Assembly: GCA_014529385.2 (NCBI GenBank)
Contig: CM043960.1
Location: 124,665,543 to 124,723,542 of the forward strand
Origin: Adiantum capillus-veneris
Lineage: Eukaryota; Streptophyta; Polypodiopsida; Polypodiales; Pteridaceae
DNA length: 58,000 nucleotides
Direction of reading: 5' to 3'
Below, piece after piece: positions 1 through 11,688 of the stretch. A model generated the notes under the pieces. That model had not been told where the DNA came from, did no database searches, and saw nothing but the letters and a program-made list of their open reading frames with translations. The translations under genes and the position numbers were made by a program. Position 1 is the first letter of the stretch; every line of letters starts with the position of its first letter.

Positions 1-34
1 CACCTTATTGATTGATATTATCATCTCTCACATA

Positions 35-37
<3 letters not shown>

Positions 38-130
<93 letters not shown>
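38..130. repeat. (CT)n microsatellite
   Basis: About 46 uninterrupted CT units. The Leu/Ser-rich frame through it is only the repeat read as codons and is not a gene. Confidence 0.97.
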
Positions 131-133
<3 letters not shown>

Positions 134-187
134 CGCGTGCACATGCACGTGCACGCGTGCTTTAGCCACTTACACACACACACAAAC
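131..187. repeat. Alternating purine-pyrimidine tract and (CA)n
   Basis: Positions 131-160 alternate purine and pyrimidine at every base (GTGCGC then mixed GT, GC and CA steps) and include the self-complementary block GTGCACATGCACGTGCAC. A short imperfect (CA)n run follows from about 170. Such tracts can adopt left-handed Z-DNA in vitro; a function here is not shown. Confidence 0.8.
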
Positions 188-2099
188 ACACTACTTACTT
201 ATAGTCATACACTCCCTCTCTAGCTTACAATTACATATCCTTTGCTAGTTATAGGCAGGTGATTACTTATACATTAAACTGTGATAATATAAATCTTTAA
301 ATGTTTTCAAATTTTGTGTACTTGTATGTCTATTTGATTTGTCTCTGATTTTTTCTACTTGCATATGGGGTGTGTAGAGTAGATAGAGAGTACCTGCAAG
401 GTTTGGTTCACCCTGAGGTGCATCCTATCTCATAGGTAGTTTAGGGTATTAGGGTTTAGACATTGATATGTGTTGTTCTGATTTGATATAGTCACCCACA
501 TCACAATAATGTAGGAAAAATTAAATGACGCGCCTTTTGTTTGACTCGCCGATCCTACTTGAGGTGTTGTTAAGGAGACCATAGATAGCATTCACATTGT
601 TTGATTTTCCCATGGTGTTTCCAAGCTTTGTGCCATGATTTTTAGGCTTAGCATAGCTCCAACATACTATGAACTATCAAATTTCATGCTCCTCTCTTTG
701 TTTTGACCCTTGGCATAACCTTGTTTCTTACAAAGAGAGAAGCAACATCACTACTCGTATTGGCTTGCTTTCAATGTAATCTTTCCTAGTGTTCAAATCC
801 ACAATTACTCCCTTGCTCTTACAATGGGTCTAAAAACCTCTACGTTCGTTTTTGGTAGTGTCTTAGGTACTTACAGCGAGCAAAATTACATCTTCTATCA
901 TTGTTTTACTACTTGTGTTTGCTTGGTTTATGCTCAAGTGACTTACTTTCAGTTTAATATTTCTCGACATTTGGATCCACGTTTTGTCCCTTGCTATTAC
1001 AATGGGGCTAAAAGCCTCTGCATTCAATCTTGTTGGTGACATAGGTACTTACAATAAGCAGGACTGCATACATTATCATTGTTTTATTGTACATGTTTGC
1101 TTTTGTTTAGGGCAAGTTCTTGATCATATTATATTTCATTGATCACACTTTAGTTTTCTTGATTGCACTGTTATATGTTCATAGTGTATAGCATTAGGTT
1201 ATAAATTGTAAGTATTCACGTTAACAAGTAATATTTTGTAGTCATTTAATGCTCACTTTTTCCTAGATTTACGACTTTGTGAATGACATAAGTTTGATGT
1301 AGGTACTCCATACATCATGGCCAACAAAGTCACATACATCATCATGGCCAACAAAGTCACAAAAATAGAGTGTCAATTTGTAGAGGAGTTGATATGATTG
1401 TAGCTCTATTATGCTTAGAATTGAAAAATCATGTGGTGGCATAGATATTTTGAAAGAAGGGTAGCAAACAAACGAGGCCATGTAGATTTTGGGGCAATTA
1501 GCGAAGGTTGCTCAAGACCTTGATCCAACAGTGAAGAGTAGGCTTTATGGATTGCATAAAAGCTATTTGAAACTCTATAGATCAATTGGCAGAAGAAGAG
1601 CAAGAGTCCACGCACTAATGACGAGTCTCATGCTAGTGGATAGGCTAGATATAGGTAGCATTGTGCCTCGTGTTTTTTGTATTTTGCACATTTTAGCATT
1701 CAATTTTTGGTAGTTGTATATGCTAGCAAGGGAAGATTTGACATTATGGTGAACGTAAAGTGCTTAAACATGGATTTACAAATAATGTCTATCAAAGACA
1801 TTCAAAGGACAAGCTATTGATGCTACTAAATTGATGGCCTGTTGTGAGGGAAGTATTGTGCCTGTCACACATGCAGGCATTATTCCACTAGTAGGGATTT
1901 CCCTCACACCAAATTTGATATTTCTCTTTTGGAATGGAGGCACCCTTGATGGCTAGCTATAGAGGTTGAGCAAGGAAGGAAAGAGCCTCCAGTATAGCAG
2001 GGTCATTAAAGATGTCAAGGAAAAGATTGATCAAATTCAAGAAAACACGTGGAGAATCATACATGGATTGTTAGGTGGGTTGACCCTAGATCTAGGGAA
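188..2099. other. Unassigned AT-rich DNA, no supported gene
   Basis: No open frame in this stretch shows a recognisable domain. It contains a diverged tandem duplication (805-1125) and a short direct repeat of CATCATGGCCAACAAAGTCA near 1313 and 1339. The right end, about 2078-2099, resembles part of the LTR at 13340-13769, so some of this DNA may belong to the old copia relic E3. Confidence 0.5.
805..1125. repeat. Diverged 178-bp tandem duplication
   Basis: The segment CCCTTGCT(C/A)TTACAATGGG recurs with an offset of 178 bases, at 810 and 988. The following text (CTAAAA, CCTCT, TAGGTACTTACA, TATCATTGTTTTA, TGTTTGCTT) also recurs in both copies. There is no coding meaning that I can see. Confidence 0.75.
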
Positions 2100-2344
2100 T
2101 GTTAGGTAAAGGCGGTGTACCTCACCATGATTTGCCCATGTCTGTTGACCAGTGTCCAGCCGCCCACATTTATCTCCTTATTCATTATACATACAAAGAA
2201 TAAGGAGCCCTCACTTATTTTCACATAGTTCTCATACAATGAGATTTGGGAGCTCCACCCCACATCCTTGTGTTGTGCTCTCTCTCTCTAGCACTTTCTC
2301 CATCTTTGCTGCACACGCACATGCCTACGATCCATTCCTTCACA
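2100..2344 (+). repeat. C1 5' LTR
   Basis: This 245-bp copy is similar to 5586-5847 throughout, including the shared block GGGAGCTCCACCCCACATCC. It starts TG and ends CA. Confidence 0.9.
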
Positions 2345-2345
2345 A

Positions 2346-2358
2346 TTTGTGTCAAAGC
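2346..2358 (+). promoter_or_regulatory. C1 primer-binding site (decayed)
   Basis: TTTGTGTCAAAGC starts one base after the LTR. It matches the usual plant initiator-Met tRNA site TGGTATCAGAGC at about 9 of 12 positions, and the copia-typical CTTGGTC follows. Confidence 0.6.
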
Positions 2359-4276
2359 TTGGTCGGGAAGATGGCACAGACACGGATCCGCACTGTTGTG
2401 GTCGTAGCAACTATTGGAGAGCTCGGATAGGTGAGAAATCATACAAAGATCTTATAGAAGCTTTGTAGTGCTTACAAATCGACCCACACTACAGTAGGTT
2501 TGTAGAAGTTGATTTTCATGGGAGCCTTTTTTGGACCCGAAAATCACGATTTTTGCCATAATTTGCTCATACGGACTCAGATCTACGCAACCCAGGACTC
2601 TAGTCTAGGGTTTTGGCACGTTCCAAACACAATGGTGGTGTTGTTTGACCTGAATCTGACCACAAAGTTTTTTACAGCAACCTGTGTATTTCGTTTTTCA
2701 TCAATTTTCGATCATTTTTCCATCTTCTAGTGTGTGTATCTTGGACTATAGAGCAGCCCTTTGATGTTGAGATTGCGAAATTGTGCTAGCAGGCACACAC
2801 ACAGGTAGAAGGAACTTGCAGGGATAGGTTGTCTTTGTAGGGGGGAGATCTTCTATGCTAGATACAGGTATTCAAGTGCAGATACAGGTTCCGGTTGACC
2901 ATTACGTACTTGCAAACGGATGTATGCCTTATGTGGTTTGATGCTTAGAGAGACTCATGTGATTGCAATTTGATCTCGACAATGCATGACATGTTTTTTG
3001 ACAGTCACAAGTAGATTAGGTATTTGTGTACTAGATTTGTAGGTGTTTGCAATGATGTATGCAAAGTGTGAAGATTGGTGCATGCATTTGGAGTGTGGTT
3101 TGATGCACTTTGGTTGCTCCTGGTTTTGAGCGTGCAGTCACTTTGGTTACTGGTTTTGTAGGTTTGCTAACAAAACTCTGACAAAATTTTCCTAGCAGTT
3201 TTATGCGCATCGTTGGTGCGATCAAGATTACGATTGCATGTAGCACTCAGTATTTGCGTGCAATGTTTTCCCTTTTGGGTGGTGCATCACGCGCGTGTTT
3301 TGCTCAACATTTTTCGTCTTGAGCTGTGAGTACTTGGCCATTTGGAGCTTTTAGTTTTGACTCTCATCTACAAATAGAGTCTAGTACTCCCACAGGTGTT
3401 GCCATTTGCAGTTGAGGACATCTTCTACAGTGTTTTGGCTTGCATACTGGTTCTGACACAGCAGGCATCTTGAGCTTTTGCTTTGTGTATGCTTTTGTGG
3501 GATAGTGGCTGGAGTTTACATGCCATAGTTTGTGATTGAGCTTAGCTCTCACATTGACAGGTTTACAGGCAGGTTTGAGGATCATTTGTGAGCTGAATGT
3601 TTCAGCCACCGTTCCCTCTTTGCAGGTGCCTATGTATGGCTCAATTGTAAGCTAATTTGCGGCACAGTTGTGACTTGTTTCTTCAGTTATTTGAGAGATG
3701 AATTCGGGACTGTTTTGGGGCTGATTTGCAACCATATTTTTCAGCCATACACGAGCTTGTGTTACTCTACAAGTACAATTCTTGTTACTCCTGATAGTGG
3801 TTCAGTTTTGACTCCCACTTTTATACAGGTTGTGTATGCTATGGTTTTCTGGCACATTGTTCATTCATTGACACATTTTGGCATCAGTTTTTCACTCACA
3901 TATGTATGTCATTTGTGGCACCGTTGAGTGATACTCCGGCTAGAGCGGTTTGGCTCAGTGTATGACTTTGTGAGGTGATTTCAGCCGAGTACATTCCTGG
4001 ATTGGCCATTTGGCATTTTTTGTTGCCTCCATTGCGATTTACTATTGAGTTTTTTGCTCTAGTTACAAAAGAGACTGTGCCAAAATTTTGCCAGATACAT
4101 ATGCCTATTGTAGAGGCTAGTGAGCTTGACCGTTTTCTCACCTTTTTTGCTTGAGACAGTGGTTTGCTCTTGGGTGGGAGAGTCTTGTGATCTCAAGCAT
4201 TGTTTGCCATAGTTATGGCATGGATATAGAGACGCTTCAGATTAGAGGTGGTTCTCGCTTACGATTGTGACTGACA

Positions 4277-5500
4277 TGTTGGCATTGCGGCCACGATGGG
4301 TATACTAGGCACTATTGCTTTAGGCGTATGAGGCAGTGAAAGAGACACATGCATGGTGCTACTATGAGGAAAGATGCTAGAGAGTATGCATGTGACGGGC
4401 ATGTCACTTTCTTGTCTAGATTTCCTTTAGACTCCTTTGTGTCTTGGGATAGCACATTGTCTATGCGTTTTATACTAGACGAGCATGTACTTTTTCACGT
4501 GACACCACATCGTGATTTGTTTTTCTCTTTCTCTAGTGGGAGACTTGGTTGGGTGCAGTTTGCTAATGCTTCAGCATATGACATAGAGGGTGTTGGAGAT
4601 CTATGCATGTCTTTATCTAGCGGTGCATTGCTTACACTACGAGATGTACGCTATGTACCAAGACTCAGGCAGAGTCTAATTTCAGTGCGTTAATTGCAGA
4701 GTAGTGGACATTGTGTATTGCTTAGAGAGTGGTCATTTCAGATGCATAGGGGATCATTGGTGATAGCCAGAGGTGCTAGGAGTGGTCCGGTATACCCTTT
4801 GCATATTTTTGACACACAAGGGTCTCTATGTATTTGCAGCCATGTTTGGAGTGAGAGACAAAGTGTGTCTCTTTTGCGGATGTGATGCATGGACAGAAGG
4901 TTGTGCATTTGTCTTGTGGTGATGTTCACGCAGAAAGTGATATCTGTGGGGATGCATAGCTTGGTCAGTCTCATCAGTTGAGATGACATCAGTTGAGCCA
5001 AAGACGAATGCATTGTTCTATGATGTGTCTGATACGTTTGAGGGTGACAGTGTCCTTCAGACAGCTGTGTGTGATTACACTGGTGCTGATCTTTTGGTTT
5101 TCCAATCATTCTCAACAGATATGCATTCGCCAGACGATGCCGACATGGTGATGCATAGTCAGGTGGTTCCTGATGAGGATGCATATGGCACTGAGGTCGT
5201 GATAGGGATAGGTTGGCGCACATAGTACATGTTTTGTCGGCTTTTGGGTCTCTCATGTCTGATATTTTGGTCTCAAGACCTGATCTTGCTTATGCGGTTG
5301 GTGCATTTGTAGTGGGAGTTGTCAGTTGTGTGATGACTGACACTGGCATTGTGCATTGTGGAGCCATGCAGGTCGTCACTCAATACCTGCATCAAGAGTG
5401 TCATTTTGGCTCTAGCCCTAGTGGTATGCATGTTGAATTTCCACTAGAGTGGTTACAAATGCACTCACGTGTTTGGAGTGAGCCATTGGGCATGGGTTGA
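4277..5500 (+). pseudogene. C1 gag-pol remnant (zinc knuckle, protease, RT C-terminal piece)
   Basis: This is the residue of a copia gag-pol frame. A gag zinc knuckle at 4277-4318 reads CWHCGHDGYTRHYC, with Tyr where the CCHC His is expected. After an in-frame TGA comes the protease/pre-integrase part: HVTPHRDLFF in 4349-4693, then VRYVPRLRQSLISVR. A TAA stop at 4691-4693 sits where copia proteins normally have Gln, and the same frame continues through SSGHCVLLRE to 4885. The protease active site, normally DSG, is degraded to DEH. A separate piece at 5213-5500 resembles the region between RT and RNase H (SRPDLAYAVGAF). The integrase and the YVDD palm are gone, so the element cannot be autonomous. 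Confidence 0.8.
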
Positions 5501-5585
5501 AATCTGTCTTCTCTCACCTCTTGTATATACTAGTTGTAGGCTAGTCTTTTTGCCACTTATCGGCACACAGTCTTTAGTGGGAGAA

Positions 5586-5847
5586 TGTTAGGTAAAGGTG
5601 ATGTGCCTCACTGTGCTTTCCCCGTGTCTGCTGGCCAATGTCCGGCCACCCACATTTATCTCCTTATTCTTTATACATACAAATAATAAGGAGCTCTCAT
5701 TTATTCTCACATAGTTCTCATACAGTGATATTTGGGAGCTCCACCCCACATCCATGTATCATGTTCCCTCTCTCTCTCTCTCTTTCTCTCTCTCGCACTC
5801 TCTCCATCTTTGTTGCACACACGCATGCTACAATCTATTCCTTCACA
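5586..5847 (+). repeat. C1 3' LTR
   Basis: This 262-bp copy differs from the 5' LTR mainly by an expanded CT/TTTC tract at 5767-5794. Confidence 0.9.
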
Positions 5848-5852
5848 GGGAA

Positions 5853-5992
5853 CTCTCCTTGGCACCTTGTGCAACTCACCTAAGCCCACATGGATTCACA
5901 TGATCATCTACTAAGTAGATTATTCACTAGACTAGAGATGGTACACACCAATGTGTTGTGGCATAGGCCAAAGCTCACATACCCAATAAACC
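5853..5992 (-). repeat. 3' LTR remnant of copia relic E3
   Basis: It matches 13637-13769 over about 120 bases (CTCTCCTTGGCACCTTGTGC, AAGCCCACATGGA, GTTGTGGCATAGG). Read on the minus strand, the purine tract AAAGGGGAGG (about 5993-6002) lies just before the LTR start, as expected for a 3' LTR. C1 cuts off the rest of this LTR. Confidence 0.65.
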
Positions 5993-6184
5993 TCCCCTTT
6001 GACTTCGGATTAGTCATTGAAAACTTCATAGAGACTCAATTCCATAAAGGCTCTACCACACAGGCTAATGAAAGTTACATAGACTAATAGTTACAGAGAC
6101 TCATGACACGCTCGCTACAATAAGAAGTGTTTCATGATATGGTGTCACACAGATTGAAGTGTCTTTCCCTCAAACAAAGAATTA

Positions 6185-6626
6185 CTACATATTTAATGAT
6201 TAGGATAAAGGCCATCCATATCCTCTACAACATGTCAATATAATCACTGTAAGGATTGTGACTACTATGACAATTTGATAGTGAATGTCCTTTGATGTCA
6301 CATTTGCTACGATACTTGTTCTTGTAGCATTCCTTGGAAAAGTGCCCAAGCTTGCCACACTCCTAACACTTCTTCTTCTTTCTATTTGAACTAGATGATG
6401 ATGATTCCCTAGATGGTGATGATGCAAGATATGCTCCTCCAATTGATCTACTCTTATTTGTTTGCATCTTTTCTTCTACATGAAGTGCATTTATAACTTA
6501 GTGAAGGTGTGGGGTCCTTTTGCTCTAAAATTTTGATTGTGTTGTCAAAGTTATTGGATAGAACACTTAAAACAGCTAATTTTCCTTCTTCTAGGGTCTA
6601 GCACTCAATGTAATTGAGTTGCATGA
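6185..6626 (-). pseudogene. E3 copia gag, C-terminal part with zinc knuckle
   Basis: On the minus strand a Ser-rich linker followed by KKKK precedes a gag zinc knuckle at 6327-6368. Its pattern is C-x-E-C-G-K-L-G-H-F-S-K-E-C, with an in-frame TAG at the second residue (6363-6365). Upstream, a stretch reading NNFDNTIKILEQKD resembles the end of a copia gag domain (UBN2/retrotrans_gag_2 type). The N-terminal half of the same gag lies at 11689-12120, displaced by the insertion of gypsy element G1 at 6627. No protease, integrase or RT follows toward the 3' LTR remnant, so pol has been lost. Confidence 0.7.
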
Positions 6627-6842
6627 TGTCATAATATCTAATATCTAACCCAAATGATTTTCTCATATTAAACTGATCATTTAATGTGGGAAAATAAACG
6701 GAAACAAGGGTTAAGATATAGACATGTGCTTATAGATCTATCTCAACACGGGGCCAATAGTAAAGGGTCCCTAATGAAAGATGGTCTATCAAAGAGCAAG
6801 GCTAACCAATGGAGCATAAGACCTTAGGGTTAGCTTCATTGA
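6627..6842 (+). repeat. G1 5' LTR, truncated
   Basis: It aligns to 10105-10325 nearly base for base (shared AGATATAGACATGTGCTTAT and CAACACGGGGCCAAT). It then breaks abruptly into sequence equivalent to the region just after the protease in G2. Confidence 0.88.
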
Positions 6843-9781
6843 TAAATCAATGAAAAGCTCAATTTTTGCGTACATGATTTTTTTCAAAGAGTCTTTAAAA
6901 GATCCTAATGTTTCATCAAATGAAAATGGTAGGAATCAAGAAGAATTAGAGAACTGTCTAATTTTCTAAAAGGATTCCAAGATGTGTTCAATGACATCCC
7001 TATGGACTTACCTCCAAAATGAGGGGATGATGACCATCGCATTGAGATCCTTCCAGGAAGCTCACCGCCTAACAAGCCTCCTTATCGAGTCTCTCAAGCT
7101 TAACAAGAGGAGATCATGAGGCAAGTACAGGAATTGGTAGACAAAGGGATGGTGAGTCCTAGTTCCTCTCCCTTTTGTTCTCCAGTCCTTTTAGTGCAAA
7201 AGAAAGATGGTACATACCGTATGTGTGTGGACTATTGAGCACTAAACCATATCACTATCAAAAACAGATTTCTCGTGCCTCGGGTAGAAGATTTGTTTGA
7301 TAAGCTACAAGACTCTACCTACTTCAGTAGGATGACCTTAAAAGTAGCTATCATCAAATAAAGATAGTGGATGAAGATATCCTAAAGACCGTGTTTTGCA
7401 AAATGTTTGGTCTTTATGAATATCTAGTGATGCCTTTTGGCTTGACTAATGCACGAGCTACATTCAATCGTCTAATGGAAAATTTAGACCTTATCGCAAA
7501 TTCACTGGAGTGTTCTTTGATGATATCGTCATCTACTCCAAGTTTTGGAGGAGCATAAGCAACATCTCCAAGTGATTTTTCAAGCATTGAGGGAGAACAA
7601 GCTTTTTCTCAACCAAAAGAAAAGCGAATTTTTCCTTCAAGAGATTCAATACCTAGGTCATATTATCTCTCAAGATCGTATCCATATGGGTCCATTAAAT
7701 TTAGAGGTAATAAAATCATGGCCTAATCCAAGGCATCTACATGAGTTAAGAAGCTTTATTGGTATGTGCGCATACTATCGACGCTTCATAGAAAAAATCT
7801 CTCAAATATCAGGACCACTACATGACTTAACTAAGAAGAACGTTAAGTATGTATGGACTGCTAAGGAGAAAAATTCTTTTGATAAGCTCAAGGAGAAGCT
7901 TACCTCCCAACCAGTCCTCATGCTTCCGGATCTCTCCAAGCCATTTGAGGTCCAGTGTGATGCTTGTGGTGATTACCTTGGAGCAGTTTTTCTTAAAGAA
8001 GGACATGCCATAGCATATGAGAGTCGAAGGCTAAATATGGATGAACGAGTCTTGGGCATTTATGAGAAAGAGCTTTTAGTTGTTCTACATGCCCTAGACA
8101 CATGGAAGCACTACCTATTGGGGACTCCATTTATCCTACAAACTGACCATCAAAGTCTCAAGTATTTCATGACACAAACCAAGATTTTCGACAAACAAAT
8201 GAGGTGGACAAATTTTCTTTCACATTATTTAATTTCCATATTTCTCACATTGTTGGTAAGCACAATCAAGTGGCCTATGCACTTTGACAACGACCAAAAG
8301 TTAATGCGATGTCTATATCTACTCACAATGATCTAGCCTCTATGATAGATGAGTATGCTACTGACCCTGACTTTAGAGACATAATGTCAGCCCTTGATTT
8401 GGGGAAGAAAGAGGAACCATTCACCTTGTAGGATGGTTATCTTTTCCATGGAAATAGTCTATGTGTTACCCATTCCCTTCGTGAGAAAGTTATGTATGAA
8501 TCCCATGCTCCTCCCTATGCGGGACATCGAGGTATTCAACCTACTCTTTGAGGAGTAGAGACATATTTCTATTGGCCTACCATGAATGTGGACATACAAG
8601 AGTATGTTTCAAAATGCGTAGTATGCCAAAAGACCAAATATGATAGAGGAAAGCAACCTGGATTACTCCAGCCATTGCCTATCCCAAATTCACCATGGTA
8701 GAGTATATCCATGGATTTCATCTTTGGATTGCCCAAGTCTATCCATGGGAATACGGGAATATGGACAATAGTCGACAGGTTTAGCAAGCAAGCACACTTT
8801 ATTCCTGTCAAAAAGACTATTAAAGCACACCAAATGGAAACTCTCTTCATATCACAGATTTTCAAACACCATGGATACCAACATCCATTGTGTCAGATAG
8901 AGATCCTAGAATGACCAGTAATTTTTGGAAAGGTCTCTTTGAAAATCTAGGAACAAGATTGAATTTCTCTTCGGCCTATCATCCACAAACGGATGGCCAA
9001 AGTGAGGTAGCCAATCTTATGATACTCGATCTATTCAAGGCTTATGTTACCAAAGTAGATCAACGCTCACAATGGAAAAAGTACTTACCTCTTGTAGAGT
9101 ATGCCTACATTAATATTGTACATACTTCTACAGGAAAATCACCTATTGAGATCATTGAGGGAAGACCTAAAAGGCCCTTGCTACTCAAAGTACATGGGAA
9201 GATCTTTACCGCCGATGAGTATAGCCATGACCCGCAAGAATCTTTTCAAAAGATTAAGGAGGCTATATCCATATCTCAACAAAGGCAAAAAGCTGCTAAC
9301 AATCACAGAAGGACCGTAACATTCAAAGAAAATGATTGGGTCTTGCTTAAGTCTCCCAAGGCTCGATTAAGGCAAACCACGGGCAAAAATCCTATGGGCC
9401 ATCATAAGTATTATGCTAAGCTAGTAAAAAGATACTATGGTCCTTTCCAAATCTTGAAGCCCATCAATGAGACGTCTTACCAATTCAAATTGCCCAAACA
9501 TTGGCTTATACACAATGCCTTTCATGTGAGGACTTAAGCCCTACAAAGGAGATCCACCAAGTGAACCAATTATCGAAGACCCGAAGTTGAAGACCAAGAA
9601 GAGGTGCTACAACTCGAAGCTATCCTTCGGGTTGAAGACAAGGTACTACAACATGGTAAGATTATTCAACGGTATCTTATAAAGTTCAAAATATCCTTTT
9701 GAAGATGCTAGATGGATGCAAGAAATACAGCTTAAGGATAGTATGAACCTTGTCAATGCTTACAATGCTACATTAGAGTAA
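6843..9781 (+). pseudogene. G1 gypsy pol: RT, RNase H, integrase, chromodomain
   Basis: These are the remains of a gypsy polyprotein that would copy and integrate the element. In order: RT fingers and palm (GTYRMCVDY near 7209, catalytic FFDD at 7513-7524, LGHII in 7545-8336); RNase H (QCDACGDYLG, YEKELL, TDHQSLKYF); the integrase zinc-binding region (8480-8630, GHRG and KCVVCQK); and the integrase core (DFIFGLPKS at 8711; SDRDPRMTSNFW and HPQTDGQSE in 8890-9537). The D-D-E residues are visible. A degraded chromodomain ends at 9779-9781. Frameshifts (for example near 7505-7550 and 8880) and stops (8430, 8700, 9535) break it. The domain order RT-RNase H-integrase-chromodomain identifies a chromovirus. 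Confidence 0.9.
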
Positions 9782-10104
9782 GCAAATATACAAATTTCTC
9801 TTAAATGACCCATGTTTTTGTCTTATAAGACTAGTTCTCTTTTTAATTATGCACAAATTTAAATGATATGCATGCTTAGAATCATGTTGGTGATGACAAT
9901 GTCTCTAAAAGAAATGGACTAAAGAGCAGATATGCTTGCAGCAGCTATGTCTCCCAAGCACCAAATGGATTAGTCATCCATCTTGGAAAGATGTCCTAGG
10001 GTAAAAAGGGATCCTCTGCCCACTAAGTAAGATTGACTAATGACTAAGGCTTTATCTCTTCTACCTCATAGTCGAGGATGACTATGATTTCAAGCGAGAG
10101 TTAA
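9782..10104 (+). other. G1 3' untranslated region and polypurine tract
   Basis: Noncoding DNA between the chromodomain stop and the 3' LTR. The purine-rich primer CAAGCGAGAGTTAA lies directly before TGTCATA at 10105. The matching minus-strand region of G2 is 23767-24117. Confidence 0.7.
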
Positions 10105-11683
10105 TGTCATAGAATCTAATATCTAACCAATCCAAATTATTTTCTCATATTAAACTGATCATTTTATGTGGGAGAATAAATGGGAACAAGGGTTAAGATA
10201 TAGACATGTGCTTATAGATCTATCTCAACACGGGGCCAATGGTGAAGGGTCCCAAATGAGAGATGGTCTATCAAAGAGAAAGGCTAACCAATGGAGCATA
10301 AGACCTTAGGGTTAGCTTCATTGAAGACCTCCAATAGTTAGTGTAAAAGTCCTTTGACCTTAGGTAAGCTAGGGTTGAGCTTGTAGTGCGAACCCGACCC
10401 AAGCTTGAGGTGCTTGAGGTGCGAACTCCGCCCAAGCTTAACGTGCTTGAGGTGGTGGATGACTGAGATGCTTGAGGTGCGTGATGATTGAGATGCTTGA
10501 GGTGCTTGACATGCTTGAGATGCTAGGGCTGTACTTGAGGTGAGAACCCATCCCAAGCTTATAGTCCTTAAGGGCCAAGCTTGTAGTGGGAACTGGGCCT
10601 AAGCTTGAGAGGCCTGAGGTGTCAAAAGTCAAAAATCCAATCCCTACAAGGAGGGGGCAAGCCCTACATGAGGGGGGATGAGAGAGAACACCCACACACT
10701 CACACAAGGCATACTTGGTACAAAGAAAGCATAAGGGACACTTGTCAAGTTCCTCCTCATGTTGCCCTCATGGTATGCCTGAAGCCTATTGGTTGGCCAC
10801 CCAAGGGGTCCAATGATAATTTAGAAGATTTAATTAATTGTCTTTTCATTTATCAAGTCCTCTCTCTCAAAGGGGAAAGGGGGACACTTGTCCCAAGGCT
10901 ACCCTTGTTGCTTGTAATGCCTCTTGCTTGGCTAGGCCTGAAGGGGTCCAATGAGCTTCAAGCATGAGCTACAAGGGGGGGTCGACTAAAGCAAGCTAGG
11001 GGGTTGCTTAGGTGGTATACTCTCCCACACACACTCTCATTATGCATTGTGCAAAGTGCAAGAGCTCGCTGTCCTTCTCCAAGCAAGTAGAGGTTGAGAG
11101 CCTACACCAACACTCTTGGTTATGGAATGCAAATCCAACCAAGAGCCATGCTTCAATGCTTAATCTTGCCATCTTCTCCATTTTCATTACTAAGCTATTA
11201 GTATGCTAGAAAGAAGAGTTATGATAAGTGAGGAACTCTTCCTCCTCTTCCCTACCCTCATTCCCTGCTAGTTCTCTCCACCTTCGACAGTGTTTGAGGT
11301 CTTGGGACTGAGGCTTGGGATAGTTAAATCTTTCTTCAAAGTTTATGTCATGCTTGTGATGCATGAAGCTTTCTATTTTCATTGCATCACCTAGTCACAA
11401 GGAACACAAAGATTGTATTGTAACAAGTCTCTCTTAATGGGAGAAATCATATGCAAATGCCTAATGGAGGGGGGACCGGCTCCACATAAATCCGGTCCTC
11501 AACTATTGTCATGTTCTCTAAATTCTCTCTCTTGCAAAAGTATTGTTCATGCCAAGTTAACTAAATTCTATGTTTATGTTGTTATCTTCAACTATGTTCA
11601 CCCACTATGCTCACAAAGTAATTTCTTAAAAGTATTCTCATTAATTTTCGCTACTCTCAAGTTAAAAGACCAATTCCATTACA
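10105..11683 (+). repeat. G1 3' LTR (about 1.6 kb)
   Basis: It shares the LTR start, several CCAAT/ATTGG blocks and the distal part (CCTACACCAACACTCTTGG, GGACCGGCTCCA) with the LTRs of G2 and with 43008-43754. A degenerate GCTTGAG array (10404-10610) is specific to this copy. Confidence 0.85.
10404..10610 (+). repeat. Degenerate GCTTGAG array inside the G1 LTR
   Basis: Seven exact GCTTGAG motifs plus near copies occur in about 200 bases, often as ATGCTTGAGGTGC. Short units have expanded by local duplication. Confidence 0.75.
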
Positions 11684-11688
11684 CATAA

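Larger units (their letters stand above)
2100..5847 (+). mobile_element. Ty1/copia LTR retrotransposon C1, internally deleted
   Basis: Two direct repeats starting TGTTAGGTAAAG and ending CCTTCACA bound the element (2100-2344 and 5586-5847). The 5-bp target duplication GGGAA lies at 2095-2099 and 5848-5852. A decayed initiator-Met primer site follows the first LTR, and a purine tract AGTGGGAGAA (5576-5585) precedes the second. At 3.75 kb it is shorter than a typical copia element; most of integrase and the reverse transcriptase (RT) core are missing. The flank after the right LTR matches the LTR at 13340-13769, so C1 landed in an older copia LTR. Confidence 0.9.
6627..11683 (+). mobile_element. 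Ty3/gypsy chromovirus G1, 5' truncated
   Basis: The 5' LTR begins TGTCATA at 6627 but is cut at 6842. The 3' LTR begins TGTCATA at 10105 and runs about 1.58 kb to CCATTACA at 11683. Near-matching target sites CATGA (6622-6626) and CATAA (11684-11688) flank the element, and on both sides the neighbouring DNA is one minus-strand copia gag (E3). Comparison with the sister element G2 shows that one deletion joins LTR position 216 to the end of the protease, removing the primer site, gag and protease. Confidence 0.85.

Noticed and set aside
1489-1713. 74-codon open frame as a host gene
   Set aside because: No recognised domain and no promoter or splice support.
4738-5256. 172-codon minus-strand open frame
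   Set aside because: Antisense to the decayed C1 copia protease region; no domain and His/Thr-rich composition.
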